This document shows positions 53,520-64,000 of a stretch of 64,000 nt of DNA, one piece after another (position 1 is the stretch's first letter; every line of letters starts with the position of its first letter). Source of the stretch: Bettongia penicillata ogilbyi (Eukaryota > Chordata > Mammalia > Diprotodontia > Potoroidae); assembly GCA_023548195.1 (NCBI GenBank), contig JAJHZJ010000311.1, forward strand, positions 6,798,811-6,862,810. The letters run 5' to 3'. The notes below the pieces were generated by a model. The model was given only the letters and a program-made list of their open reading frames with translations, did not search any database and was not told the origin of the DNA. The translations under genes were made by a program, and so were the position numbers.

Positions 53520-54440
53520 GAAGAATATCATCACTATTTCCAAGTATTTTATCCCTGCTCCACCATCATCCTAGGAGATTTCCCTTGTAACAACAACCAG
53601 CTAAACAAAACCAGCTGACATGGCAACTACATCTGACACCATAAGCAACACCCATAGTTACTTACCTCTCAAAGAAATTGAAAGAGGTACATTTCCTTAA
53701 TTCTTTTCCATGACCAAGGTTGGTCAGCATAGCCACATATTATTCTGCTTTGTTTTTAGCATTATTTTCATTTACATTATTGTACACATTATGTATATTA
53801 TTTTCCTGGTTTTGCTTACTTTTCTCCATATCAGTGCATACAAATCTCATGTTCCTCTGAATTCCTCAATTCATCATTTCAAAGGGTGCAAAAATAATCC
53901 ATTACATTCATATTTCAAAATTTGTTTAGCCATTTTATAGCTTTTTTACTAGTATAAAAAGGATTATTATGAATATTGTATAGTATACTCTCACATGTTA
54001 TGTATATATTATATATCTGATATAGGTACATTGTATATTATATCAAATATATATATTCACAATGTTTTTTAATATATTAGATATAATATTAAGAAATGTT
54101 ATATATTATAGATACTACCATACACACATACACAGACATATATAAACTTGATTTTTGTCTTTGACTTTCTTGGGGGCAAATTCTCAGCAGAGGATCTCAG
54201 GGTCATATTAACTGTAGAGGGAAAATTATCATTTTTCAACCCAACCTAGAATAGTTATCTCAAGGACAGAGATGAGCAATGAAAGTCTAATTATTAATGG
54301 GTTAGTGAATTTTCATGAATAATTCCAAATTGTTATCTAGAATAGTGGGACCAATTCAGAGCTCTATCAAGGTTCATCCTTTCATTGATCCAGTGTTAAT
54401 TACTATTGATTTGGTGATCTCCTCTTATTCTGAACCTGTT
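53520..54440 (-). mobile_element. L1 3' region (second subfamily), antisense
   Basis: The start (AACAACCAGCTAAACAAAAC, ACATCTGACACCATAAGCAA, CAAGGTTGGTCAGCATAGCC) is the second-subfamily 3' UTR, followed by CAATTCATCATTTCAAAGGG, AATAATCCATTACATTCATA, TTCTCAGCAGAGGATCTCAG and TAATTCCAAATTGTTATCTA. AT-rich expansion at 53985-54125, and a short foreign repeat at about 54230-54303. Confidence 0.75.
54230..54303. repeat. Unclassified direct repeat, copy 1
   Basis: Shares CTCAAGGACAGAGATGAGCA (within a 38-base block at 54248-54285, two mismatches) with 55770-55807. Similarity fades over about 75 bases. Confidence 0.75.
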
Positions 54441-54944
54441 AGGGTATGCTAAAAACAACTCCACTGGTTAATCACTGGCTCTTGGCAAGGGTTTTGAGGG
54501 GGTATTCAGTGGGATAATTATGATTTAAGGGACACTGAGTTTCTTTTTTTCAAGATGGGATAGACTACCCCATGAGTTCATCCTAGAGGAGATTTATTTG
54601 TGCAATTAATCAGGATCATACATAAAATGGAAAGACATGAGTCCTACTAGTAGGATCAGGATATAAACAATTCTGCTGGCAAGAAATCTCCTGGGTCCTT
54701 TTTCATGTTAGGAAATAATTTAGAGTGGGTGGAATTGATGGAGAGGACCCCAGAATGTTTAAAATGTGGAAAAGTCATCAGAGATCTGTTGTAAAGTTGA
54801 AAGAACTAACTTATCCAGTCATCAATGGAGATTTGTATTCCTCAGACTTTTCTTAGAGAAGTCACATTTTTGATAACAAATATGCAGGAACTATTGCTGC
54901 TAAAACCTGAACCCAAAGTCTTCCAAATGGGTTGATGGCAAACA
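54441..54944. other. Unassigned DNA
   Basis: No repeat or gene recognised. Confidence 0.45.
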
Positions 54945-55300
54945 CGGCTAAGTGGAATGAGCAATGTGTCTGGGTTCAGAAGACCTAGATTCTAGGCCTT
55001 TCTCTACCAGTTATTAAGCACATGATCATGAATTGATTGCTTAACCTTCTAATCATCCGTTTCCTCATCTGTAAAATGATAATTCTGAGGTCCCTCTCAG
55101 CTTTAAATTTATGATGCTAGACACATAGGGCTGAAAAGGGATCATAAAGGTCACATAATCTAACCTCCCCCTTTTTTTTAATAAGTGAAGGCCAGAGAAG
55201 ATGAGTGATATGTCTGAGATTCCATAGGTAGTGAACGGCATAGCCAGGATTTAAACACATCCCATATCCAGAATTCTTTCTACTGAGCCACAATAAAGGG
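54945..55300. mobile_element. Two MIR-type SINEs, sense then antisense
   Basis: Sense at 54945-55125 (GTTCAGAAGACCTAGATTCT, TTTCCTCATCTGTAAAATGA). Antisense at 55125-55300 (GGGATCATAAAGGTCACATA, AGGATTTAAACACATCCCAT). Confidence 0.8.
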
Positions 55301-55752
55301 CTACATAAAAGTAATAGAACTCTTAACAGAAGAGTTATTTTGAAAAATATTTGAATTTATTAAATCTTTGGGAGACTTCAGTTGAATCCCATTCACAGTT
55401 CAATAATTTTTCCAGAATTTTTTTTTTTTTTTTGCTTTCTTGAAATCTTTAGATTCAAATAAGAAATAAGATGATCAGTCCTCTTATTGTCCAAGTATAG
55501 GGTTGTCAAGGCTGGTTTCAGTCTGCCTACAGACTGTTGATATGTAGTTAGAAGAGGAATCTCTGCCAGGAGGCAGTGTGAGCAGAGTATCATAAATTCT
55601 TTAGACCTCAGAAAATCCATCGGGGAATTTGGAGGGAGCTTTAGCCCATCTTAACCTTCTTACCCCTACAACCTCACCATTCCCATTATATATATATATA
55701 TATATATAGTCATGCTCAGGGATAATGATACGAAGGGTCATAATAACTATAA
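55301..55752. other. Unassigned DNA with (TA)11
   Basis: Poly-T at 55419-55433 and TA repeat at 55687-55708. Nothing else recognised. Confidence 0.5.
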
Positions 55753-55826
55753 CACTTTCAAACCAGCATAGAATAACTATCTCAAGGACAGAGATGAGCA
55801 ATGAAAGGCTCATTATTAGATGGCCA
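55753..55826. repeat. Unclassified direct repeat, copy 2
   Basis: Direct-orientation partner of 54230-54303, 1.5 kb away. Confidence 0.75.
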
Positions 55827-57059
55827 GAAATACTGGCCTCTTGAATAGAGAGGTAAGAGAAATTTCCTCTAGACTTATCCCTGGGGCTACTGCTTCACAT
55901 TATAAGATTGTGATGATAAATGAATTTGACCAGATATTTTCTCTCTTTATTTAAACAGTAATCCCAGGAGGAATGGCCCAAAGAGAGGCAATCTTTCTAA
56001 TCCAAGTTTCCTAAAGTTGAAGTTTTGGCAGAACCATGGACAGTGTTGGTCCAAATCTCCTGAATTGATTATGTCAGCTGATGAAAATTTGGAAAATATA
56101 ACTTTACAAAGGCAGTCAAATTGGTTTCCATTTTAATAGGAGCAATAGATATTCTAAGGTCTACTTTGTCAGGAAGATGGATCAAGTTGGGAAGAATATT
56201 TTTGTTATATGTACCAAGGTACAAGAGGCTGATCCTCTGATATTAATTATGGTCAATAGAGATAACCCACCCTCTATTTACTGCCCTTCCAAAATGACTG
56301 TTTCCATAGAGAATAAAGTAGCAGCCACTGGGAAGAACTGTCCAGATGCAACAATTTGGGAGGGGGGCGGTGTGGTAAACGTCTAACTGATTATTAAAAA
56401 CTTGTGTGCCCTCAGCAAACAGCAAAGCAAATTGTATGAATTCTCTGTGGAACTCAGCCCCCCAAGTTATCCTATTACAGAACCCTTTGACTTGACCCCT
56501 AGACCATGTCTCTTTACTTTTCTTCCTCAGACTCTGATCCTTGTGATGATTCCTCTTTCTCATCCCAATCACCTTCTGTGTTTGGCCCCTCTTGGTTTTA
56601 CAGGACAATTCTTATGTTTTGGATTTTGCCTTGAGTGGGAAGCTTCCAACCATGGCCTTTTCCTGCTCTCAGGCCTAGGGAGATTCAGCTTATATCCCAG
56701 AAGACACTCAACTCCACTATGGGGAAGGTCTTATATCCATCCTCATCCAGGGCTGGGGTTAGTTGGTATAGTAGAATACTCTTATTGTTACCAGTATTAC
56801 TTTGCAGAATGAGAAAAGGGTTGTGAAACCTTGGCAAGGATGGAATTCATTTTTTTCTAAAAGGCAAATCTATTGTTAATTAAATTTAGCAAATATTTTA
56901 AGTGCCTTATAGAATCTTGAGTCTAGCAATTTACTATTCACTTTGTGTGTATGGGTGGTATATTTATTTATTTTTTTTACTTCCTTTTATTTCTATGTTA
57001 TACATCACAGTCCTTTCTAAATAAATGCCTCCCCTCTCAGAGAACCTCATCTTGTAACA
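55827..57059. other. Unassigned DNA, about 1.2 kb
   Basis: Contains the longest open frame not explained by simple repeats or LINEs (56402-56812, plus, 136 codons) and an overlapping minus-strand frame (56243-56608). Neither shows a domain, motif or codon pattern that I recognise. Confidence 0.45.
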
Positions 57060-57340
57060 AGAAAAACAGAGGATTTATAATAGTTAACATTTGTATAGCA
57101 CTTACTATATGCCAAACATCTTGCTAAGGACTTTACAATTACTATCTTATTTGATCCTTACAACAATCCTGGGAGGTAGGGGATATTAGTATCCCCATTT
57201 TATAGATGAAGAAACTGAGGCAAACAGAAATCAGGTGACTTGCCCAGGACTACACAGTTATTAAGTATATGAGGTTAGATTTGAACTTAGATCTTCTTGA
57301 CTCCCTTTCCAGTGCTCTATCCTCTGTGTCACCTGATTAT
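57060..57340 (-). mobile_element. MIR-type SINE, antisense, full length
   Basis: ATAGCACTTACTATATGCCA, CCCCATTTTATAGATGAAGA, GTGACTTGCCCAGGACTACA and AGATTTGAACTTAGATCTTC. Confidence 0.9.
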
Positions 57341-57559
57341 CTGAAACAAAATTAAACAAAAACAATGGATCCAGTGACCAACCCTGACAATGTCTGCAAC
57401 ATCTTCTAAGCATAATTCTCTGCCTCTTTACTGGAAGGAAGAATGGATATTTTTTATCTGATCCTCTAGAATCAAGAATGGCTACTACAGTTGCTCAGAA
57501 CTCGGCTTCCTTTCTCTGAATTAATAAATAATAATTTATAATAATATCATAATTGTATT
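57341..57559. other. Unassigned DNA
   Basis: No repeat recognised. An AT-rich run lies at 57520-57560. Confidence 0.4.
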
Positions 57560-57900
57560 ATTTTAGTTCTTCTTTCTTTTCTCATTATTTATATAAATCA
57601 TCCAATGTTTTCTGAATTCCTCATATCCATCCATTCTTAGGGTACAACAATATAGCATTATATTCCTCCACCAAAATTTGTTCCAAGCTAAAATTTCCTA
57701 TAGCAATTGACTATCTACTTTGCTTTCAGTTTTCTACTATCACAAAAATGTTGCTATGCATATTTTGGCATATATTGGACTTTTCTTTCTTTGATTCCCT
57801 TGAGGATAGAAACTCAAGTGAGATTAGTATGTATGAATAGGTTAGGGACTTTGATCACATAATTTTAAATTATTTTTGGATTGTCCAACCAACTATCTTT
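57560..57900 (-). mobile_element. L1 3' region, antisense
   Basis: TAGGGTACAACAATATAGCA, ATAGCAATTGACTATCTACT, TATCACAAAAATGTTGCTAT and TTTGATTCCCTTGAGGATAG. Confidence 0.7.
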
Positions 57901-58429
57901 TATCTGCTAACAAATGATAAAACAGGAGATCAAGCTCAGAGAGTCAGGTTTTTTGCATCTACTTCTCTATTCTGCCATTTTCTAGACTTTGGGTAATGTG
58001 TTAAAAAATCCACATGGGGTCAGAGAAAAATGCATTTTTGTTGTCTTTTAGGTTTGGGGATTTTGTAATTCCATAATTATCCAATTACTAATGCTTACAG
58101 TGGTTGGCTAGGCCCAGCTAATTTCTCCCTGGTACCAAAGGAATTGGTCTCCTAATCCAGTGCCTGACAAGTCCTTGATAACGAGACAATCAAATGTGCA
58201 AACCTGATAATAATCTCTGGGTGGAGAAGGTGGGATTAACTGAGGGTGAAGTTCAATCTCAGGGTCCAAATCAGCTGAAAGGAAACTGAGGGGAAATGAT
58301 ACTGAAGGGCAAGCTGATGTCACTCCTGCAGCTACCCTTCCATTGTGGCCTGCAAGTTGAGTAGTACAAAGAGCTCCAGAGGAAAATTCCATCTACCAAG
58401 GCAAGTTATGACCTTCTTGGCATCTGATA
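57901..58429. other. Unassigned DNA
   Basis: No repeat or gene recognised. A minus-strand frame at 58108-58392 has no recognisable domain. Confidence 0.45.
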
Positions 58430-58555
58430 GTCATGGACAGTTGACTAGGACCTTGAAAGGTTAAGTGACTTACCCAGAGTCACATAGCTGGTATGTGTCC
58501 TACATAAGACTTGAATTTAGATCTTCTTAGTTAGGAAGCCAGTTCTCTATCAACA
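58430..58555 (-). mobile_element. MIR fragment, antisense
   Basis: AAGTGACTTACCCAGAGTCA and ACTTGAATTTAGATCTTCTT. Confidence 0.78.
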
Positions 58556-59214
58556 CATGCAGAGTTATCATGGGAAAATGGAATTTTGCCTAAGGATGCA
58601 TAGCAGTCTCCATAGGAGTAACTACCATCTGTGCACCTCACCTTGTTTCCCTCCAGGGAAATGAGACCTTTGGGGAATATGCCACCTCCCAGAATGACTG
58701 CTTTTGAAATGGCAGTCTTTGGCAATCTTTCTCTTGGTCTCCAAGTTCTATGCCTCTAACTGATTTTGCCCCAGATATAGTTTGACTAATCACAAATATG
58801 TGAGTTTGCCATATATGGATAGCCCAAATTCAGTTCCCTATTTGGATGTTGAACTTTATATTCAGTGGAGGTAGATAAGATATTTACAAAGGTTTCTAAC
58901 TGGAGGACCATGAATTTTAAAAAAATCTTTTGATAACTGTATTTCAATGTAATGTTTCCTTTGTAATCTCATATATTTATTTTATGAATTTAAAAACATT
59001 ATTTTGAGAAGTCCACACAGGCTTCAGTGTTGTATAAAAGGGGTCAGTGATAAAAAAAGGATTAGAAATCCCTAGTTTTCATCAGGCTTGTGTAAAGATG
59101 ATTTTAATAACATAGAGAAAGAAACCATTGCATTTATAAGTCAGAGGACATGAGGAATCATGAAAAGAGAATATTCTCCATAGGCTATGGCCTAGGTTGC
59201 ATGGCAGAGAAGTT
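58556..59214. other. Unassigned DNA
   Basis: No repeat or gene recognised. Confidence 0.45.
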
Positions 59215-59395
59215 GCATTTGATCTATTTGAGCCTCAGTTTCTTCATATGTAAGATGGGGATGATAGTATACCATATAATTCTCTGGGTTGTTGAGAGGG
59301 TCAAGTGAGAATCATACAAAGTGCTTGGTAGCAATAAAATGCTCTACAAATGTGTTATTAATAGTAATGAGGCAACTATTATTAATAAAAGTGCC
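59215..59395 (+). mobile_element. MIR 3' half, sense
   Basis: GAGCCTCAGTTTCTTCATAT, GGTTGTTGAGAGGGTCAAGT and AAAATGCTCTACAAATGTGT. Confidence 0.82.
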
Positions 59396-59519
59396 CAAAT
59401 ACACACGAGATTCCGTTTCTCTTAGCTAATTGAGACTGTTGGAAGAGATCAGGCTGTAGTAAGTATTATGCTGAACTTGGAGTCAGGAAGATTCTAATTC
59501 AAATCCTATTTCAAATTGT

Positions 59520-59924
59520 GTGTTCATCTTTCCTTGCCAAAGAAGACCATGCCATCGGAGAAATGATGACATGACTTGCACTTGACTTTGTTTTGAGTGA
59601 GGGAGGGCTGAACAGATCACCAGCCTCACTTCTCCTCCAGTGTCATCTGAATCCAATGATCAGATATTTGTCAGGATGACTGGGGATGATCCAGGATGCA
59701 CTGGGAGACCTTGGGCTCTTTAGGCCAAGGTCTTTGCAGGTACTCACTTAGGGTGAGGCAACGCCCATTCATTGAATAGGCCTGTTTAAGAAGTAGCCAG
59801 GGCATGGCCCTTTTGATGAGGTCAAGAAAAAGAAAGACATCAGACTGGATGGGAAACAGCAACAATTCTTACAACAGTTACAAGAGTTACTACAACATTA
59901 CAACAGTTACCTGTTTCGGATACC
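59520..59924 (+). mobile_element. WALLSI/WSINE1-like SINE, sense
   Basis: TTCATCTTTCCTTGCCAAAG, ATGACATGACTTGCACTTGA, ACAGATCACCAGCCTCACTT, CCAGGATGCACTGGGAGACC and GTCTTTGCAGGTACTCACTT. The A/C-rich tail with ACAACA-type units runs to about 59920. Confidence 0.9.
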
Positions 59925-59976
59925 TTTTAGCTGTATGATCTAAGGCAAGTTGGTTTGCCTTAGTATCCTCATTTGT

Positions 59977-62254
59977 TTTATCTTTTACATTTTATTTATT
60001 TTCAGTGTTCTACAATCATTACCTTCTTCTCTCTTCCCCCTCCTTCCCCAAGATGACATACAATTTTATATAGGTTCTACACATACATTCCTATTACATA
60101 CATTTTCACCATAGTCATGTTAGAAGAATTAAAATGAATTGGAGAAATCATATAACAAACCAAAATATAATACAAAAGAAAATGATCTGCTACATTCTGC
60201 GATTGAATTCCATAGTTCTTTCTCTGGATGTGGAAGGCATTATGTCTTAAAAGACCATTGGGAATTTTTTAAATCCTTGCATTGCAATGAAGTACTAAGT
60301 CTACCACTAAGTGGTTGTTACTGTGTACAAAGTTCTCTTGGTTCTACTCCTTTCACTCAGAAAGACATGTAAGTCTTTCCAGGCCTCTCTGAAGTCTTTC
60401 TATTTATCATTTCTTATAGCACAATAGTATTGCATTACATTCATATACCATAATTTATTCAGCCATTCCTCAATTGATGGGCATCCCCTTGATTTCCAGT
60501 TTTTGGCCACCACAAAAAAAGCTGCTATAAATGTTTTTGTACATGTGGGGCCCTTTCCCATTTTTATGATCTCTTGGGGATACAGTTCTAGAAGTGGTAT
60601 TGTTGGGTCAAAGGGTGTGCATATTTTTGCAGCCCTTTGGGCATAGTTTCAAATTGCTCTCCAGAATGGTTGGATCAGCTTACAGCTCCACCAACAATGA
60701 ATTAGTGTTCCAACTCTCCCATATCTTCTCCAACATTTTTCTTCTTCCTGTTTTGTCATGTTAGCCAATCTGATAGGTGTGATGTGGTATCTCAGAGTGG
60801 TTTTGATTTGCATCTCTCTAATCAATAGTGATATAGAGAATTTTTTTATATGACTATAGATATCTTTAATTTCTTCCTCTGAAAACTGTCTATTCATATC
60901 CTTTGACCATTTATCAGTTGGGGAATGACTTGTATTCTTGTACATTTGACTCAGTTCTCTATATATTTTAGAAATGAGGCCTTTATCACAGCATTAGTTG
61001 CAAAAATCCTTTCCCAGTTTTCTGCTTTCTTCCTAATCTTGGATTCATTGGGTTTGGTTGTGCAAAAACTTTTCAGTTTAATATAATCAAAATTATCCAT
61101 TTTGGTCTTCATAATGCTTTCTATCTCATTTAGTCAAAAATTCTTCCCTTCTTCATAAATCTGATAAATACACTATTCCTTGATCCACTAATTTGTTTAT
61201 ATCAATCTTTATACCTAGATCATGTACCCATTTGGACTTTATTCTTGTGTACAGTGTCAGACATTGGTCTACCCATGGTTTCTGCCACACCGTTATCCAG
61301 TTTTCCCAGCAATTTTTGTCAAACAGTAAGTTCTTATCCCAGAAGCTGGGGTCCTTGGGTTTATCAAATAGTAGACTGCTATATTCATTACCTACTGTGT
61401 CTTGAGTACCTAGCATATTCCACTTGTCTACCCTTCTGTTTCCTAGCCAGTACCAAGTGGTTTTGATAGTTACTGCTTTATAATACAATTTGAGATCTAG
61501 TAGAGCTAGGCCACTTTTCCTAGCATTTCTTTTCATTAGTTCCCTTGATATTCTGGGTCCTTTGTTCTTCCAGATGAATTTTGATATTATTTTTACCAGC
61601 TCTAGAAAATAATTATCTGATAGTTTGATTGGTATGGCACTACATAAATTAATTAATTTAGGTAGAATTGTCATTTTTATTATATTGGCTCAGTCTACCC
61701 ATGAGCAACTGATGCTTTTTCCACTTACTTAGATCTGACTTTATTTGTGTGAAAAGTGTCTTGTAATTGTGTTCATATAGTCCCTGAATTTGTTTTGGCA
61801 GGTAGATTCCCAAATATTTTGTAGTGTCTACTCTACCTTTAAATGAAATTTCTCTTTCTATATCTTGCTGTTGGCTCTGTTAATAATATATAGAAATGCA
61901 GAAGATTTGTGTAGGTTTATTTTGTAACCTATAACTTTGCCAAAGTTGTTTATTACTTCAAGTAGTTTTTTACTTGACTCCCTGGGATTCTCTAAGTATA
62001 TCATCATCTGCAATGAGTGATAACTTAGTTTCTTCTTCTTTGCCTATTCTAATTCCTTCACCTTCTTTATCTTCTCTAATTGCTACAGCTAACATTTTGA
62101 ACTGAATAATAGTGGTGATAATGGTCATCTTTGTTTCACCCCTGGTTTTATCAAAAATGCATCTACCTTATCTCCATTGCATATAATGCTTGCTGAAGGT
62201 TTTAGGTAGATACTGCTTATTACTTTATGGAAAGTTCCATTTATTCCTATGCTC
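59977..62254 (-). mobile_element. L1, antisense, 2.3 kb, with perfect 16-bp target-site duplication
   Basis: TAGTATCCTCATTTGT at 59961-59976 recurs at 62255-62270. Between them lies a 5'-truncated L1 on the minus strand: reverse-transcriptase YADD box (reads KLSLIADDDIL, codons near 62000-62014), then MTILPKLINLCSAIPIKLSD, FIWKNKGPRISRELMKRNAR, LALLDLKLYYKAVTIKTTWY and WENWITVWQKPWVDQCLTLY at 61153-61674, and the C-terminal domain at 60649-60945 (LLIREMQIKTTLRYHITPIR, CWRRYGRVGTLIHCWWSCKL). The 3' UTR and poly-A (as T-rich) end at 59977. ORF2 is the endonuclease/reverse transcriptase of L1. Stops and frameshifts separate the blocks, so the copy is dead but young by the standards of this window. 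Confidence 0.95.
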
Positions 62255-62444
62255 TAGTATCCTCATTTGTGAAATGGAATAATCATACCATCCAGTCTCA
62301 GGATAGTTGTAAGGTTCAAATGAGAAATATTTAAAGCACTTTGCAAACCTTAAAGTTCCATATAAATGTTTGTTATTATTATTATTTGAATTTGATTAGG
62401 GTCATTTATCCCTTCAACTTAGACATTAAAGAAAAAAATTCAGT

Positions 62445-62880
62445 CTATACCATCTCATCACTGTTCCCGTTAAAAGTTCCCCACTCACAGTACTCCATCT
62501 GTTACATCCTGGCCTTCCAGAATTCATTCTCTTCTCAACTTCACCTTGTAGAATCCTTAGCTTCTTCCAAAGCATGGATCTTTCAAACCATGGATTCTTC
62601 ACCGGTCCGTTCTTGTTCTCCTCCCATCCTGCCCCATCCCATCAGAACCCTTTTCCCCTCTTGAAATTACTTTGCTTCATTTGTATGTACTTGTGTAATG
62701 TTGTTTTTCTTCCCTACTCCACCCCTGTGCAACCCCTCTATCCCTCCTCCCTGTTCCTTCTCCCCCAGTGTATAATATGCTCTTTGAGAGGAGAGACTAT
62801 TTTCATTTTTATCTCTGTGTCTCCCTGCCTAACACAATCCCTTGCATATATAAGCATTGAATAAATGTACTAATTGCAAC
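62445..62880 (+). mobile_element. L2 3' part, sense
   Basis: CTTGTAGAATCCTTAGCTTC, CCCTCTTGAAATTACTTTGC, TTTGAGAGGAGAGACTATTT and ATTGAATAAATGTACTAATT are the end of the L2 frame, the 3' UTR and the terminus. Confidence 0.82.
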
Positions 62881-63004
62881 AAATCTGGAATGAGGGACAA
62901 GAATAATGCTTTCAATTAAATTTTCTTCAACTACTCAAGTCCACAGTGATGTCTTCTCCAAACTGACGCAATACTTAGAATCTTTGCCATGCAATTTACA
63001 TCTT

Positions 63005-63235
63005 TGTAATACACTGGATCTGGAGTCAGGAAGACCTGAGTTCAAATATGACCTTAGACATTTATTAACTATGTGACCCTGGGGTAGTCACAACCTCTGT
63101 TTACCTTAATCTACTGGAGAGAGAAATGGCAAATCATTCCAAGAAAACCCCACAAACAACACTGGCATGCTATGGTCCACAGAGTCATTAAGAATTGGAC
63201 ATGACTGAATGACTGAGCAATGAGAATGTACTGTC
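63005..63235 (+). mobile_element. Mar1-type SINE, sense
   Basis: ATCTGGAGTCAGGAAGACCT, GTGACCCTGGGGTAGTCACA, GAGAGAAATGGCAAATCATT and TTGGACATGACTGAATGACT. Confidence 0.92.
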
Positions 63236-63259
63236 AGTTATTGTTCTCTGATTCTTTCT

Positions 63260-64000
63260 TTTGCTTGTTTTAAAATTTATTATTTATTTTTAACATTATG
63301 TGCTTTTTAAATTTTGAGGTCCATATTCTTTCCCTCCTTCCCATCCCCTTCCATGTCTACTGAGAAGGCAACATATCAATTATACATATGAAATCACGCA
63401 AAACATATTTCCATATTAGTCATATTTCAAAAAACCAAGAAAAATAAAGTAAGAAAATTATACTTCAGTTTGCGCTCAAGAGTTCATCAGTTCTCTCTCT
63501 CTGGAGATAGATAGCATTTTGTCATGGATCATTGTATTGATCAGAATAGCCAAGTCTTTCAAAGCTGATCATCATTAAAACATTGTGATTACTGTGTCCA
63601 ATGGTTATTCTTCTCACTTCACTTTTCATCAGTTCATAGGGGTCTTGTCATGTTTCCTAAAACCACCCCCCTCTTCGTTTCTTGTAGCAAAATAGTGCTA
63701 GATCAAAATCATATGCCACAACTTGTTCCCCAATTCCCCAACTGATGAGCATCCCTTTATTTTGAATTCTTTGCTACCACAAAAAGAGCTGCTATAAATC
63801 TTTTTGTACAAATAGGTCCTTTTCTTTTTCTTTAGTCTTTTTGGGTTACACACCTAGTAATGGTATTTCTGGGTCAAAACTATGTGGTTTTAGATCTCTT
63901 TGGACCTAGTTGCAAATTGTTCTCCAGAACAATTGGACCAGTGCTTTTGTTAATGTACCTATTTTCTCCTCATCCCCTCTAGAATTTGTTGTTTCTGGTA
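63260..64000 (-). mobile_element. L1 3' region, antisense, runs off the window
   Basis: 3' UTR (TTTTGAGGTCCATATTCTTT, GAAATCACGCAAAACATATT, CTTCAGTTTGCGCTCAAGAG) then CACAAAAAGAGCTGCTATAA, AATGGTATTTCTGGGTCAAA and GTTCTCCAGAACAATTGGAC, the end of ORF2. Continues beyond 64000. Confidence 0.92.

Larger units (their letters stand above)
59440..62395 (+). mobile_element. MIR-type SINE, sense, split twice
   Basis: Three pieces form one SINE: 59440-59519 (GAACTTGGAGTCAGGAAGAT), 59925-59976 (AGCTGTATGATCTAAGGCAA, TAGTATCCTCATTTGT) and 62255-62395 (ATGGAATAATCATACCATCC, AAGCACTTTGCAAACCTTAA, TATTATTATTATTTG). The gaps hold a WALLSI-like SINE and an L1. Confidence 0.85.

Noticed and set aside
53985..54125. 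AT-rich stretch considered as a matrix-attachment site or origin.
   Set aside because: It is better explained as TA-repeat expansion within an L1, and there is no specific motif.
56402..56812. A 136-codon plus-strand frame outside recognised repeats, considered as a gene or retroviral relic.
   Set aside because: No motif, splice context or family resemblance; an overlapping minus-strand frame is equally open. Treated as chance.
61153..61674. A 173-codon minus-strand frame with clear protein homology.
   Set aside because: Real homology, but to L1 ORF2. It is part of the annotated L1, not a host gene.
111..64000. CRISPR arrays, operons, ribosome binding sites, prophage or insertion sequences.
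   Set aside because: The repeats are eukaryotic SINE/LINE and microsatellites; nothing has the spacing or gene density of prokaryotic DNA.

Overview
This window looks like mammalian, almost certainly marsupial, intergenic or deep-intronic DNA. I find no protein-coding gene, no rRNA and no intact RNA gene. It is AT-rich, has few CpGs, and is built almost entirely from layered retrotransposons. The marsupial call rests on tRNA-derived SINEs of the Mar1 type, a second SINE resembling the wallaby WALLSI/WSINE1 family (which leans Australasian), marsupial-type L1 and HAL1 elements, and abundant, fairly well preserved L2. Family names are from memory and sequence resemblance; no database was searched.

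Layout. 1-8.4 kb: L1 3' ends, MIR SINEs and short L2 3' ends in unassigned DNA. 8.4-13.8 kb: an old antisense L2, MIRs, two tandem Mar1 SINEs and a WALLSI-like SINE. 15.3-18.6 kb: three antisense L1 copies, one keeping both ends but lacking its middle. 19-27.5 kb: a palindromic MITE-like unit, two WALLSI-like SINEs, several microsatellites, a 7SL RNA pseudogene and three sense L1 pieces. 27.8-31.7 kb: a hAT MITE, MIRs and an antisense CR1/L3. 32-37.3 kb: a 3.4-kb composite antisense L2, a GAAA tract and a second hAT MITE. 37.7-40.8 kb: L2 pieces, and a short GC-richer segment (38466-38640) that could be an exon or conserved element. 42.4-47.3 kb: a long antisense CR1/L3 and an L2 split by L1. 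47.4-51.1 kb: a full-length HAL1 (ORF1 only, no ORF2) inside another L2. 52.5-53.5 kb: a processed ATP5MC2 pseudogene inside a Mar1 SINE. 53.5-64 kb: antisense L1s, including a 2.3-kb copy with a perfect 16-bp target-site duplication inside a SINE that also hosts a WALLSI-like SINE; an L2; a Mar1; and an L1 running off the window.

Nothing here acts together as a pathway. What can be read is the order of insertion. CR1/L3 and most L2 and MIR copies are hosts. Mar1 and WALLSI-like SINEs, L1, HAL1 and the processed pseudogene are guests, several with recognisable target-site duplications. I see no undescribed biological system. The best leads are the HAL1 with a possible 3' transduction, the rearranged L1 at 15.7-18.1 kb, the candidate exon near 38.5 kb, and a few small unclassified repeats.
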